Source of the DNA: CADEGL01 sp050180485
GTDB taxonomy: Bacteria > Pseudomonadota > Alphaproteobacteria > CADEGL01
NCBI GenBank assembly: GCA_050180485.1
Contig: JBFXED010000008.1
Span: forward strand, 58,445-122,444
DNA: 64,000 bases
Direction: 5' to 3'
A program made the position numbers and the translations under genes. Shown here in pieces: positions 16,953-25,409 of this stretch; position 1 is the first letter of the stretch; every line of letters begins with the position of its first letter. The notes below the pieces were generated by a model. That model was given only the letters and a program-made list of their open reading frames with translations. It was not told the DNA's origin and searched no databases.

Positions 16953-17456
16953 TCAGACCGCGGCGGCGACGGTGTCCAGCGGCACACGCACGCGCACCTG
17001 CCGGCCAAGTAGATTCAACAAGACGAAGACGCGCTGCTCATCGCTCGGGCAATCGAACAGGCCGACATGGTCCGACAGCGCGCCGGACAAAATCTGGACC
17101 GGCTCGCCGCGTGCGAAGCCGTCGCCGCGGCCGACGGGCACGTAACCCTCTTCGTTTTCTCGCGCTTTGATATCCTCGATCACTCCATCCGGCACCGGCA
17201 TGGGCTTGTCCTCGGCGCAGATCAGGCGATCGATGCCGATGGTCGAGGAAATCGCGCGCCAGCGCGCGGCCGTGACGTCGAAGTTGATGAAGAGGTAACG
17301 CGGGAACAGAGGGGCGGCCACCATGTCGACGCGCCGTGCGTGGCGTCGGCGTTTCAGGTAGCGTGGCAAATAGGCGAGGAAGCCCTGCCGCAGAAGATTC
17401 GACATGGCCCTGTTCTCGCCCTGGGGATGGGTGCGGGCGACATACCACCGCTTCAC
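16953..17456 (-). CDS. rfaH: NusG-paralog transcription antiterminator (RfaH-like)
   Basis: A 167-residue NusG-family protein. The N-terminal NGN domain begins KRWYVARTHPQGENRAMSNL and includes AAPLFPRYLFINFD, both family hallmarks. A linker leads to a C-terminal KOW domain (FARGEPVQILSGALSDHVG). RfaH-type paralogs bind RNA polymerase at ops sites and suppress early termination in long polysaccharide operons. Its start overlaps the stop of the MarR-type regulator by 4 nt, so both are made from one message. An ops-like GCGGTAGC lies in the nonulosonate leader of this island. Specific paralog rather than housekeeping NusG, because no secE/rpl genes are near. Confidence 0.85.
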   Translation of the reverse strand: MKRWYVARTHPQGENRAMSNLLRQGFLAYLPRYLKRRRHARRVDMVAAPLFPRYLFINFDVTAARWRAISSTIGIDRLICAEDKPMPVPDGVIEDIKARENEEGYVPVGRGDGFARGEPVQILSGALSDHVGLFDCPSDEQRVFVLLNLLGRQVRVRVPLDTVAAAV

Positions 17457-18118
17457 GCCATATCCTCCTGCTTGCGCACACGCATGATGCGCAGGAGGCG
17501 CGGGGTCAGGATGCGCTCGTCGGATACCGTCGCGCGCAGATGGTCGAAGGTTGCCTGCGGCGTCTTGAGGTCTGTCAGCAACACCGCGTCCACTTGGCCC
17601 AGTTCGGCCATCGTGGCGGCAACTGGCAGGCCGCTGAACTCCTGCGTCTCGCCGGTGGCGGGCGCGGAAGCGACAAAGCCCGCGAGTTCCAAATCATGCT
17701 CACGCGCGCACAGGACGGCGATCTCGCCGAGGTCGCTGGTGCCGCACAGGGCGATGCGATTCCAGCCGCGCGTGCGGCAGCGTTCCATCAGCTCGCCGCA
17801 TTCCCGGCGCGCGCGTCGGAAGAAATTGAATGACGACGAGAGGTACTCGGCCGTCAGGCGCGATTTTTCGGAAAAGCCCTTGGGAGTCAGGTAATACGCA
17901 TACCGGTTGGGCGGCACCTGCTTGACCTTGATCAGGCCCTTTTTCACGCAACGCTTGAGATAAGCGTTGGCCAAGCCCAGCGCGATGCCGAGTTGCCCGG
18001 CGACCGAGCGCTGGGTGACGGCGCTGTCCTCATCGACGGCTTGCAAAAGACCGAGGGTAATCTCGGCTTCGCCGTCAGTTGCGGTGGTGGCCTGGTCCTG
18101 TTGACGCACGTCGTCCAT
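17453..18118 (-). CDS. EPS-associated MarR-type winged-helix regulator with C-terminal Rossmann-like sensor domain
   Basis: A 221-residue regulator. Residues about 20-95 form a winged helix: AEITLGLLQAV, TQRSVAGQLGIALGLANAYL (recognition region), VKKGLIKVKQ and RYAYYLTPKGFSEKSRL match the EPS-associated MarR family. Residues about 118-215 look like a small Rossmann domain (IALCGTSDLGEIAVLC, LELAGFVAS, DAVLLTDLKTP), resembling the PglD/NeuD N-terminal nucleotide-sugar domain. It starts 5 bp from a perfect palindrome and is followed by the rfaH-like gene. I infer autoregulation through the two GTTCA-N5-TGAAC sites in its promoter and control of the nonulosonate operon through the similar pair near 8.55 kb. 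Confidence 0.82.
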   Translation of the reverse strand: MDDVRQQDQATTATDGEAEITLGLLQAVDEDSAVTQRSVAGQLGIALGLANAYLKRCVKKGLIKVKQVPPNRYAYYLTPKGFSEKSRLTAEYLSSSFNFFRRARRECGELMERCRTRGWNRIALCGTSDLGEIAVLCAREHDLELAGFVASAPATGETQEFSGLPVAATMAELGQVDAVLLTDLKTPQATFDHLRATVSDERILTPRLLRIMRVRKQEDMA

Positions 18119-18120
18119 CC

Positions 18121-18139
18121 TTGTTCAAGCTTTGAACAA
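18121..18139. promoter_or_regulatory. Perfect palindromic operator at the regulator start
   Basis: TTGTTCAAGCTTTGAACAA has 8-bp perfect arms around 3 bases and contains the GTTCA-N5-TGAAC core at 18123-18137. It lies between the predicted -10 box and the regulator's ATG, a position that would block initiation. Inferred autoregulatory site. Confidence 0.7.
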
Positions 18140-18165
18140 TACTCTGTTCATGATATGAACGTCAA
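18136..18165 (-). promoter_or_regulatory. Promoter of the MarR-type regulator and rfaH-like genes
   Basis: On the minus strand TTGACG (18160-18165) is followed after 18 bases by TATTGT (18136-18141). The start site would fall near 18129, leaving only about 11 nt of leader and no clear ribosome site, so translation may be nearly leaderless. A weaker divergent promoter, TTGAAC-16-TATGAA (18132-18159), could serve the rightward dehydrogenase gene from the same operators. Confidence 0.5.
18146..18160. promoter_or_regulatory. Second GTTCA-N5-TGAAC operator in the regulator promoter
   Basis: GTTCATGATATGAAC lies 23 bp from the first site, about two helical turns, mirroring the 22-bp spacing of the pair near 8.55 kb. 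It sits in the -35/-10 spacer of the leftward promoter and overlaps the -10 of a possible rightward promoter for the dehydrogenase gene. Confidence 0.68.
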
Positions 18166-18256
18166 GTTGCCGCAGGATCGGGCCGATTGACAGGTTTCCG
18201 AGGCGGCGGATAGATCACGCGCGCTCGTCTTCGCGGGCCCGCCTTTCCGGGGATTC

Positions 18257-19531
18257 ATGGCTTCTAATCCATCCAGGACAATTGCCGTCGTCGGTCTCGG
18301 CTATGTGGGTTTGCCCCTCGCGGTCGCGCTCGCGGGGCGCTTTCCCGTCATTGGATTCGACGTCGATGCGACTCGGGTGGCGGAGCTGTCTCAAGGTCAC
18401 GATCGCACCCGCGAGGTGCTATCAGACCGGTTGGGCGCGACGCGCTGCCGCTTCACCAGCCGGCCCGAGGATATGCGCGGCGCCGACGTCTTCATCCTGA
18501 CGGTGCCGACGCCGGTCGATCGCGACAACCACCCCGATCTCGGCGCCGTGCGCGCGGCCTGCGCGACCGTCGGAAAAGTGATTCAGAAAGGCGCGATCGT
18601 GGTGCTCGAGAGCACTGTTGCGCCCGGCGTGACTGAAGAGGTTTGCGGTCCGGCCATCGAAGCCGTCTCGGGGCTCACCTGCGGCCGCGATTTCTTCCTC
18701 GGCTATTCACCCGAGCGCATCAATCCCGGCGACCGCGAACACACGGTCGAGCGAATCACGAAGGTCGTTGCGGGACAAACACCGGAGACGGCGCAAGCGT
18801 TGAAGGAGGTCTATGGTGCGATCACCACGGGCGGCGTCTTCGTTGCGCGCGACATCCGCACGGCGGAAGCGGCCAAGGTGATCGAGAACGCGCAACGCGA
18901 CATCAACATCGCCTTCATCAACGAAGTCAGCATGATCTTCGCCCGCGCCGGCATCTCGATCCATGACGTGCTCGACGCCTCGGCGACCAAATGGAACTTT
19001 CTGCGCTTCACGCCGGGTCTGGTGGGCGGCCACTGCATCGGCGTCGATCCGTTCTATTTGGCGGAATTTGCACAACGCGTCGGCCATCATCCGGAGATCA
19101 TCCTGGCCGGCCGCCGCATCAACGACGGAATGGGCGACCATCTGGCCGGCAGCATTTCCGCGACGCTGGATCGCGGCGCACGGGTCCTCGTCCTGGGCCT
19201 GACGTTCAAGGAGAACGTGCCAGACTTGCGAAACTCCAAGGTGGTAGATCTGGTAGAAGGCTTCCGCCGCCGCGGTCATGCCGTCGACGTCCACGATCCC
19301 CATGCCGATCCCGAGGCGGCCAAGGCGGAATACGGCATCGCGCTTCTTCCGAAGTTGGATGGCGCCGGTCCCTACGGCGCCATCGTGGGCGCCGTGCCGC
19401 ATGACGAATATCGGGGCTTTGATGCAGCCCGCTTCACGAGCCTTTTGAAAGCAGGCGGACTGGTGGCTGACATCAAGGGCATGTGGCGGTCGGCCTCTCT
19501 TCCGTCGGCCGTGCGGCGCTGGCAGCTCTAG
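18257..19531 (+). CDS. tviB: UDP-sugar 6-dehydrogenase of the TviB/WbpA/WbpO type
   Basis: A 424-residue nucleotide-sugar dehydrogenase that would oxidise UDP-HexNAc to the uronic acid in two NAD-dependent steps. It has IAVVGLGYVGLPLAVAL (NAD site), VPTPVDRDNHPDL, VLESTVAPGVTEEVC, GYSPERINPGDREHT, the catalytic Cys260 in GGHCIGVDPFY, and the C-terminal VLGLTFKENVPDLRNSK. A GGGG stretch precedes the ATG. The gene diverges from the MarR-type regulator across about 138 bp carrying both operators, so shared control is likely. The sequence favours UDP-GlcNAc/GalNAc dehydrogenases over UDP-glucose dehydrogenase, but this is not certain. Confidence 0.9.
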   Translation: MASNPSRTIAVVGLGYVGLPLAVALAGRFPVIGFDVDATRVAELSQGHDRTREVLSDRLGATRCRFTSRPEDMRGADVFILTVPTPVDRDNHPDLGAVRAACATVGKVIQKGAIVVLESTVAPGVTEEVCGPAIEAVSGLTCGRDFFLGYSPERINPGDREHTVERITKVVAGQTPETAQALKEVYGAITTGGVFVARDIRTAEAAKVIENAQRDINIAFINEVSMIFARAGISIHDVLDASATKWNFLRFTPGLVGGHCIGVDPFYLAEFAQRVGHHPEIILAGRRINDGMGDHLAGSISATLDRGARVLVLGLTFKENVPDLRNSKVVDLVEGFRRRGHAVDVHDPHADPEAAKAEYGIALLPKLDGAGPYGAIVGAVPHDEYRGFDAARFTSLLKAGGLVADIKGMWRSASLPSAVRRWQL

Positions 19532-19532
19532 G

Positions 19533-21176
19533 TCAGTTTTCGCCGATCCGCTTGAAGGCCCATTTCACCACGGCGTCGCCCTGGACAGCGTGGCCGCGCA
19601 CTTCGATCTGTTCGGCCCGGCGCACTTCGCCGCGACGCCCCAGGTGGACGCTCTCGGCCAAGGAAATCCCGCCGCCTGACACTTGAAAGCGCCATCCCCC
19701 GCCGCCGGGCAAGCGCAGGAGCACGGCATTGTCCTTGCCCAGAAGCGAGGCGCTCACATCGGGGTGAAGGTGAAAGCGCACGGCGAAATCGCATCCGCCG
19801 CGCCCGCTCAAACTGTCCTCGCCGCGCAGATCGTGACCGTCGGGGGAAAGGAAAAGGCGCCGCCGGTGGATCATGCCGAAGGGCGCTTGATAGCCGTCGT
19901 GACTGGCGTCGACCAGAACGGCGCCGTTCACGGCTTCGCGCGCGCAAGTCACATGCCGGATGCGGCGGCCGAATGTGCCGTCCGCTTTGATCTCGGATGA
20001 ATTGGTGTCGCCCAGCGTGACCGTGGAATGGGCCGCGGTCGCGCGCTGGGCCAATGTCCATTGCCCGCCCTGGTTCACCGTGTGGGCGCCGCAATTCACG
20101 ACCAGACGCTCCTTGCCCACGTCCATTTCGAACGACAGGGCGCCGGCATGCGCGGCGCGGTCGAAGCCATCGGGCGGCGGCGCGCCCATGTCCGCGACGA
20201 TCAGAGTGCGGCCCGCACGCAAGCGCTGGAAGCCGGTATAGCGCAGTTCGTCTGGTGCGCGACCCGGCGCGTCGGCCTGGGTCAGAACTGCATCCACCAG
20301 CCAGGCATCCTCGCCCGTCGCGCCGTTGAACGCGGCCAAACCGCCATCGGCATGCCGCATGGCGCGCAGCGCGGGCGCCATGCGGTCGATCGTGCCTTGG
20401 AGCGTGGTGGGAATTTCCTTCCGGCCTGCGGTCAGGCAGGCACGGATATCGACGAGCGTGCGCAGGACGATGAGCTGGGACGCCGGGCTTCGCTCGATAT
20501 GTCCGCCGTCGGGATGAACCTGGCGACGCAACTCCTGCTCCAGCAACGCCATGGCGCGCTCCAGCCGCGCCGTCGAATCGGGCAGGGCGACCGCGCCGTA
20601 AATGACCGCCTTGATCAGGATGAGGCGCTGCACGCCACGCTGGGACCCCGGCGCGATCCGGGTCAGATGACGAACTTGGCGCGAGAGGCTGAGGAGATAG
20701 GCTTCTCGAAAGCTGTCGTCGGCGCTGGCGCAGAAGAAATCGTGTTCGGCGATCCAGGCGATGACGCGGGCGGCGAGGATGTCGGTGCGCCAGGCCAGCT
20801 CGCTCCAGCCTGGGTGTCGGCGAATCCACTCGGCCATCATCTCGCGCCCACGCCGCCGCGCGGGATCGGAGCCCACAGCGTGCAGATCGGCCAGCCAGGT
20901 GAAGCTGTGCAGCGCGGCCTGCCATCGTTCTCCGGCATCCGCCGTTTCCCACAGGGCCGCATCCGCGGGATGGGATTCGCCGTTGAACTCGACGTTGCCT
21001 TTCAGGATCTGCGCGCCGCGGGCGCTGTCGCCGGACCAGGGTTGCATGGGCGTTGCCACCAGATCGGCCGGCGGGCGCATGCCGAGCGTCCAGGCATAGG
21101 GCGCGTTCCCATACAGAAAGCGCGCGGCCAGACGCCTCAGGCGGTCGGGTTTCGAATGCTCGGTGTTCGGCATCAT
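19533..21176 (-). CDS. Heparinase II/III family protein
   Basis: A 547-residue protein of the alphaproteobacterial heparinase II/III-like family found next to rpe and purH. The N-terminal alpha/alpha barrel includes ERWQAALHSFTWLADLHAV, WSELAWRTDILAARV and VHPDGGHIERSPASQLIVL. The C-terminal beta-sandwich includes NCGAHTVNQGGQWTLAQRAT, AHSTVTLGDTNSSEI and FAVRFHLHPDVSASL. No signal peptide is visible. I begin it at the MMPNTEHS methionines, after the rpe stop; an in-frame upstream extension overlaps rpe antisense-like composition and is rejected. Lyase activity is unproven; members may act on cell-wall glycans. purH, its usual downstream neighbour, is missing. Confidence 0.85.
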   Translation of the reverse strand: MMPNTEHSKPDRLRRLAARFLYGNAPYAWTLGMRPPADLVATPMQPWSGDSARGAQILKGNVEFNGESHPADAALWETADAGERWQAALHSFTWLADLHAVGSDPARRRGREMMAEWIRRHPGWSELAWRTDILAARVIAWIAEHDFFCASADDSFREAYLLSLSRQVRHLTRIAPGSQRGVQRLILIKAVIYGAVALPDSTARLERAMALLEQELRRQVHPDGGHIERSPASQLIVLRTLVDIRACLTAGRKEIPTTLQGTIDRMAPALRAMRHADGGLAAFNGATGEDAWLVDAVLTQADAPGRAPDELRYTGFQRLRAGRTLIVADMGAPPPDGFDRAAHAGALSFEMDVGKERLVVNCGAHTVNQGGQWTLAQRATAAHSTVTLGDTNSSEIKADGTFGRRIRHVTCAREAVNGAVLVDASHDGYQAPFGMIHRRRLFLSPDGHDLRGEDSLSGRGGCDFAVRFHLHPDVSASLLGKDNAVLLRLPGGGGWRFQVSGGGISLAESVHLGRRGEVRRAEQIEVRGHAVQGDAVVKWAFKRIGEN

Positions 21177-21210
21177 GCGGTGGGACGCACGCTTGCCCCG
21201 TCCTGCGGCA

Positions 21211-21885
21211 TCACGCCCCGCGGATTCGCTGGATATTCTGGGCGTACTTCGCAGGCCCGCCCGCGAAGGTTGCCGTGCCGGCGACCAGAACGTCGGCGCC
21301 CGCCGCAATGGCCGCGCGCGCCGTATCGGCGTTGATGCCACCATCGACCTCAAGGTCGATCCGCTTGTTGGTCCTGGCCATGATCGAATCCAGTGTTCGG
21401 CGCAGACGGCTGATCTTGTCCAGTTGCGAGGCAATAAAGGATTGTCCGCCAAAGCCCGGATTGACCGTCATCACCAAAACCAGATCGATGTCTTCCAGGA
21501 CATGCTCGACGGCTTCCACGGGCGTGCCGGGGTTCAGGGAAACACCGGCCTTTTTGCCCAGCGAACGAATCACTTGGATCGTGCGATGCAGATGTGGGCC
21601 AGCCTCAGGATGCACGGTCAAGATATCCGCGCCAGCGTCGGCGAAGGCCGCGATATAGGGATCGACGGGCGAGATCATGAGATGCACGTCGAACGGTAGC
21701 TCGGAATGAGGCCGCAGGGCGGATACGACGCTAGGGCCGATCGTGATGTTCGGCACGAAATGCCCGTCCATCACGTCCACGTGGATATAGTCGGCGCCGG
21801 CGGCCGACACGGCCCGGACTTCTTCTCCCAGTTTCGAGAAGTCGGCGGCAAGGATCGACGGAGCGATCCGGACCGGCTGCGGCAT
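21211..21885 (-). CDS. rpe: Ribulose-phosphate 3-epimerase
   Basis: A 224-residue TIM-barrel enzyme that interconverts ribulose-5-phosphate and xylulose-5-phosphate in the pentose-phosphate pathway. It is full length and carries RIAPSILAADFSKLGEEV, HVDVMDGHFVPNITIGP (metal His and Asp), FDVHLMISPVDPYI, LVMTVNPGFGGQSFI and LEVDGGINADTA. It is followed after 34 nt by the heparinase-family gene, the usual alphaproteobacterial order. Upstream, where rsmB would normally lie, an SGNH gene and a carbamoylation cassette are present instead. Confidence 0.96.
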   Translation of the reverse strand: MPQPVRIAPSILAADFSKLGEEVRAVSAAGADYIHVDVMDGHFVPNITIGPSVVSALRPHSELPFDVHLMISPVDPYIAAFADAGADILTVHPEAGPHLHRTIQVIRSLGKKAGVSLNPGTPVEAVEHVLEDIDLVLVMTVNPGFGGQSFIASQLDKISRLRRTLDSIMARTNKRIDLEVDGGINADTARAAIAAGADVLVAGTATFAGGPAKYAQNIQRIRGA

Positions 21886-21974
21886 GGCGATCTCCTACCA
21901 GCGTGAGGCGGTTCGAGTCTTGTAGCCCATGGGGCGCAGGATACAATGTGAATATGCACCCGCCGTAAGGCCGG

Positions 21975-23318
21975 TCACGGGGTTTCCGGCACGATCCCAT
22001 CCGCGGCAAGGCGCACCAAAATTGCGTCGGCGGCGAGGTGATAGCCCTCGGGCGTGAAGTGACCTTGAAAAAGCTGGTCCGGCTCGGGCGAATCCGAAAA
22101 GACCGTATGTATATCGATGATCGGGATTCCTAGATCGCGCACGGTAGCCAGCACCCGCGTGCGCAGACCGCTTTGAGCAATATGTCCGCCCAGTCCCAGA
22201 TACCGCGCTCGGCTCGGCAAGTAGACGAAGTAGAGGCGACCGCCCCAACTCAAGACGGTGCGGTCTGCCTCCGCCATCACGCGGCGAAACAGGGGGATAT
22301 CGGCGTTTCCGACTGCCATGCCCAGAGCATTGCGCAGGTGACGGAGGAGAACGACGTCCTTCCACTTGATCGCCTGTGCGGTGGCGGGCGCGGGGTCAGC
22401 CGACGGTGCGTCATAGGTTTTCTCGACTTCGGCGATCAGAGCCTCGTCGATCGCCGGCTGGTGCTGCTCCAGACCCTGACTAAAGCCTTGGTCAAGATAG
22501 GTGACCAGCAGCGCGGCCTCCCGCTCGATGAAGAGGTCTTTCGAGACGTCGTTGCCTTCATAGTAGAACCATAATACCACGCGCGGCCGCCGTTGTGGCA
22601 GATACTCCTTTATGGCCGCTAGCTCCGACAACGGCCCCTTGCCCGCCATGCCGAGGTTGAGAGTCGCGGGAAAGCGCCCGCGAACCTTTGCCACCATATT
22701 CCGATCGGATGGGACGCAGGCACCATGGACGAAGGAATCCCCGACCGCGGCCACGTCGAGTTGTGATCGCGCCCACAATCCTGGCAGGTTGTGGAAGCCG
22801 TGTTCGTCGCTGGGATAGATCAGATAAGCGCCGCCCTCGTTGCAATAGACGGTCAGCGCGTCGGCGATGCCGCCGAGGGGAAGGATCTCGCGCCCGTCGA
22901 TTGCGACACGTGAATGGAGCGTGCCGTTGGACTCTGCGTTCAGAAGCGTCCGCCCGCTCAGGACCGGATAGGCTTTCCGCCCTTCGCCACGCAGATCGCG
23001 CACCACGTCGCGAACGCTGCGCTCATCGCCCGTGCGCACCGGGCGAACGGGCTCCTGATCCGTCATGGCCAGATAAATATCGGCAAGCAGAACGGCCGCA
23101 AGCGCGGCGCATGACGATACGGCGAACGCCGCGCGGCTGGCTGGTCTCAGCAACAAAGCCGCGAGCAGCAAAAGGCCGAGCCCCGTCGGCAAGGCCACGT
23201 ACAGGATCGTCCAGTCGCGTGAGGACGCGATGCCGATCATACCGATATGGAAGGCGATCGCGAAGCAGGCCGCGGCCCCGGCAAATAGGACGGCGGCAGA
23301 AAGGCGCCCAGGCGTCAT
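21975..23318 (-). CDS. Membrane-anchored SGNH-hydrolase-like protein
   Basis: A 447-residue protein starting MTPGRLSAAVLFAG after a strong GGGGGAG site. Three hydrophobic segments fill about residues 6-90, followed by a long periplasmic domain. SGNH blocks are VAAVGDSFVHGACVP (Ser), VVLWFYYEGNDVSKD (Asn) and FQGHFTPEGYHLAAD (His). It lies 22 nt downstream of the SxtI-like carbamoyltransferase, on the same strand, and is the last gene of that cassette. Similar membrane SGNH proteins accompany carbamoyltransferases in EPS clusters; acyl transfer or esterase activity on the same glycan is an inference. Confidence 0.75.
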   Translation of the reverse strand: MTPGRLSAAVLFAGAAACFAIAFHIGMIGIASSRDWTILYVALPTGLGLLLLAALLLRPASRAAFAVSSCAALAAVLLADIYLAMTDQEPVRPVRTGDERSVRDVVRDLRGEGRKAYPVLSGRTLLNAESNGTLHSRVAIDGREILPLGGIADALTVYCNEGGAYLIYPSDEHGFHNLPGLWARSQLDVAAVGDSFVHGACVPSDRNMVAKVRGRFPATLNLGMAGKGPLSELAAIKEYLPQRRPRVVLWFYYEGNDVSKDLFIEREAALLVTYLDQGFSQGLEQHQPAIDEALIAEVEKTYDAPSADPAPATAQAIKWKDVVLLRHLRNALGMAVGNADIPLFRRVMAEADRTVLSWGGRLYFVYLPSRARYLGLGGHIAQSGLRTRVLATVRDLGIPIIDIHTVFSDSPEPDQLFQGHFTPEGYHLAADAILVRLAADGIVPETP

Positions 23319-23340
23319 GGCGGCTCCCCCTTCGCCTCGC

Positions 23341-25176
23341 TCAATCGAGTTCGAAGCCGCCTTTGTAGTCCTGCTTGAGCGACGGGTCTTGGTCTTCCTT
23401 GCGGAGATAGCAGTTGCCGACCGCAAGTACTTCGATCTCCGTGCCCATGAAGCAGCGGAAGGCGTCCTCCGGCAGGCAGACGATCGGCTCGCCGCGCACA
23501 TTGAAGCTGGTGTTCACGATCACGGGGCACCCGGTTCGGTCGCGGAAGGCAGAGATCAGCGAATGAAAACGCAGATTAGTCTCCTTGTGCACGGTCTGAA
23601 TGCGCGCCGAATAGTCGACATGGGTGACGGCCGGAATCTCCGAACGCGGCACGTTCAGTTTTTCGATGCCGAACAGCTTTTCCTGCTCTTTCGTCATCGC
23701 CTTGCGGCGGCGCTCTACGACGTCCGCGACCATCAGCATATAAGGACTGTCGCCGTCGAGCTCGAACCAGTCGGCTACGTCCTCGCGCAGGACGGCGGGC
23801 GCGAAAGGCCGGAAGGATTCGCGGTACTTCACCTTGAGATTGAGCACTGACTGCATGGCAGGCGAGCGTGCATCACCCAGGATCGAGCGTCCGCCGAGCG
23901 CACGGGGGCCGAACTCCATACGGCCCTGGAACCAGCCGACCGCCAGTCCGTCGGCCAAGGCCTTGGCCGTCTGCGCAATCAACTGGTCGTCGGACAGAAC
24001 AGTGAAGCGCGCGCCGGCCTTCTTCAGACGCGCCTCGATGTCGGCCTGCTCATAGGCCGGGCCCAGATAGGAGCCGGCCATGGCGTCGCTGCCGCCGTTG
24101 GTGCGGCGGGGCTTGTCTTGGAACTGGTAGTAGGCGTTCAGGGCCGCGCCCAAAGCGCCGCCGGCATCGCCCGCCGCCGGTTGAACCCAGATATTCTTAA
24201 AGCGGCCGTCGCGCAGGACCTTGCCGTTCGCGACGCAGTTCAACGCCACGCCGCCGGCCAAGCATAGATTGGGGCTGCCCGTCTCCGCCTGCAGCGACCG
24301 TGTCAGGCGCAGCACGATCTCTTCCGTCACCTTCTGCACGGAGGCGGCCAAATCCATTTCGCGCTGGGTCAGACGGTCTTCGGCTTTGCGCGGCGGGCCA
24401 CCGAACAGCGCGTCGAACTTGCTGTTCGTCATGCGCAGGCCGGTGCAGTAGTCGAAATAGGACAGGTCGAGACGGAAGGAGCCGTCGTCCTTTAGGTCGA
24501 TCAGATTGTCCAGGATGGTCTGGGCATATTTCGGCTCGCCATAGGGCGCCAGGCCCATGACTTTGTATTCGCCCGCGTTCACTTTGAAGCCGGTGTAGTA
24601 GGTGAAGGCGGAATAGAGCAGGCCGATCGAGTGCGGGAAGTGGATTTCCTTGGTCATCTCGAGCCGGTTGCCGTGCCCGTGCCCGACCGAGGTAGTGGCC
24701 CATTCGCCCACGCCGTCCATGGTCAATACCACGGCATCGTCGAACGGCGAGGCGAAGAAGGCGCTGGCCGCGTGGCTTTGATGATGCTCCGCGAAGAGAA
24801 GATTCTTCTCGGCGTCGAAGCCCTGCAGGTGCGCGCCGATCTCCTTCTTCAGAAGGCTCTTCTGAAACAGCTTCTCGCGCAGCCAGACTGGCATGGCCAT
24901 CTGGAACGAGCGGAAGCCGCGCGGCGCCAAGGCCACGTAAGTTTCCAACAGGCGCTCGAACTTGAGGAACGGCTTGTCGTAGAAGGCGACGTAGTCGACG
25001 CTGTCGACATTCACGCCCGCGGCTTTCAGGCAGTACTCGATCGCGTTTTTGGGAAAGGCGGAATCGTGTTTTTTGCGCGTGAAGCGTTCTTCCTGCGCAG
25101 CCGCGACGATGCGTCCATCCTCGACCAGCGCCGCGGCGCTGTCGTGATAGAAGGCGGAAAGACCGAGGATACGCAC
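23341..25176 (-). CDS. SxtI-like O-carbamoyltransferase (NodU family)
   Basis: A 611-residue carbamoyltransferase beginning at GTG (VRILGLSAFYHDSAAAL), 14 nt after the DUF5989 stop. Residues match the saxitoxin SxtI/NodU type: AQEERFTRKKHDSAFP, LFAEHHQSHAASAFFASP, LTMDGVGEWAT, NAGEYKVMGLAPYG in the Kae1-like domain, and GRMEFGPRALGGRSILGDAR with VIVNTSFNVRGEPIV in the C-terminal domain. It transfers a carbamoyl group from carbamoyl phosphate to a hydroxyl acceptor via a carbamoyladenylate (family knowledge). It follows SxtJ and DUF5989 genes, the conserved trio, and precedes an SGNH gene. Confidence 0.92.
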   Translation of the reverse strand: MRILGLSAFYHDSAAALVEDGRIVAAAQEERFTRKKHDSAFPKNAIEYCLKAAGVNVDSVDYVAFYDKPFLKFERLLETYVALAPRGFRSFQMAMPVWLREKLFQKSLLKKEIGAHLQGFDAEKNLLFAEHHQSHAASAFFASPFDDAVVLTMDGVGEWATTSVGHGHGNRLEMTKEIHFPHSIGLLYSAFTYYTGFKVNAGEYKVMGLAPYGEPKYAQTILDNLIDLKDDGSFRLDLSYFDYCTGLRMTNSKFDALFGGPPRKAEDRLTQREMDLAASVQKVTEEIVLRLTRSLQAETGSPNLCLAGGVALNCVANGKVLRDGRFKNIWVQPAAGDAGGALGAALNAYYQFQDKPRRTNGGSDAMAGSYLGPAYEQADIEARLKKAGARFTVLSDDQLIAQTAKALADGLAVGWFQGRMEFGPRALGGRSILGDARSPAMQSVLNLKVKYRESFRPFAPAVLREDVADWFELDGDSPYMLMVADVVERRRKAMTKEQEKLFGIEKLNVPRSEIPAVTHVDYSARIQTVHKETNLRFHSLISAFRDRTGCPVIVNTSFNVRGEPIVCLPEDAFRCFMGTEIEVLAVGNCYLRKEDQDPSLKQDYKGGFELD

Positions 25177-25190
25177 CGTCGCGTGTGCTC

Positions 25191-25343
25191 TCAGAAGATG
25201 GTGTAGATGAACGGCGCCACCGCGCTGCCCTTGGTCAGCACGATCAGGCCGCCGAAGATGGCCATCATGACCAGGATCGGCAGAAGCCAGAACTTCTTGC
25301 GGACCCGAAGGAACATCCACAGTTCTTTGACGAACGAGCCCAT
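25191..25343 (-). CDS. DUF5989 (SxtK-like) small membrane protein
   Basis: A 50-residue protein, MGSFVKELWMFLRVRKKFWL then LPILVMMAIFGGLIVLTKG, ending APFIYTIF. It has one transmembrane helix from about residue 19 to 37 preceded by a basic patch. This matches the DUF5989 family that accompanies NodU-type carbamoyltransferases and corresponds in position to SxtK of the saxitoxin cluster. It lies 66 nt after sxtJ and 14 nt before the carbamoyltransferase. I infer that it anchors or assembles the carbamoyltransferase at the membrane; no activity is known to me. Confidence 0.8.
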   Translation of the reverse strand: MGSFVKELWMFLRVRKKFWLLPILVMMAIFGGLIVLTKGSAVAPFIYTIF

Positions 25344-25409
25344 CTCAATCCTCTTCGCTTGCGCCGGGGCTTAAGGTCGGCTGCCGGGGTTTCGCGAAAA
25401 CCGCGCCGC

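Noticed and set aside
18160..18256. Possible second ops-like element (GGCGGATAGATC) before the nucleotide-sugar dehydrogenase
   Set aside because: It needs an inserted base to align with ops, so the match is no better than chance.
19528..21452. Overlapping frames in and beyond the heparinase gene, including a longer N-terminus
   Set aside because: The extension overlaps rpe in another frame and is unlike the family; alternative frames are Arg/Ala-rich shadows.
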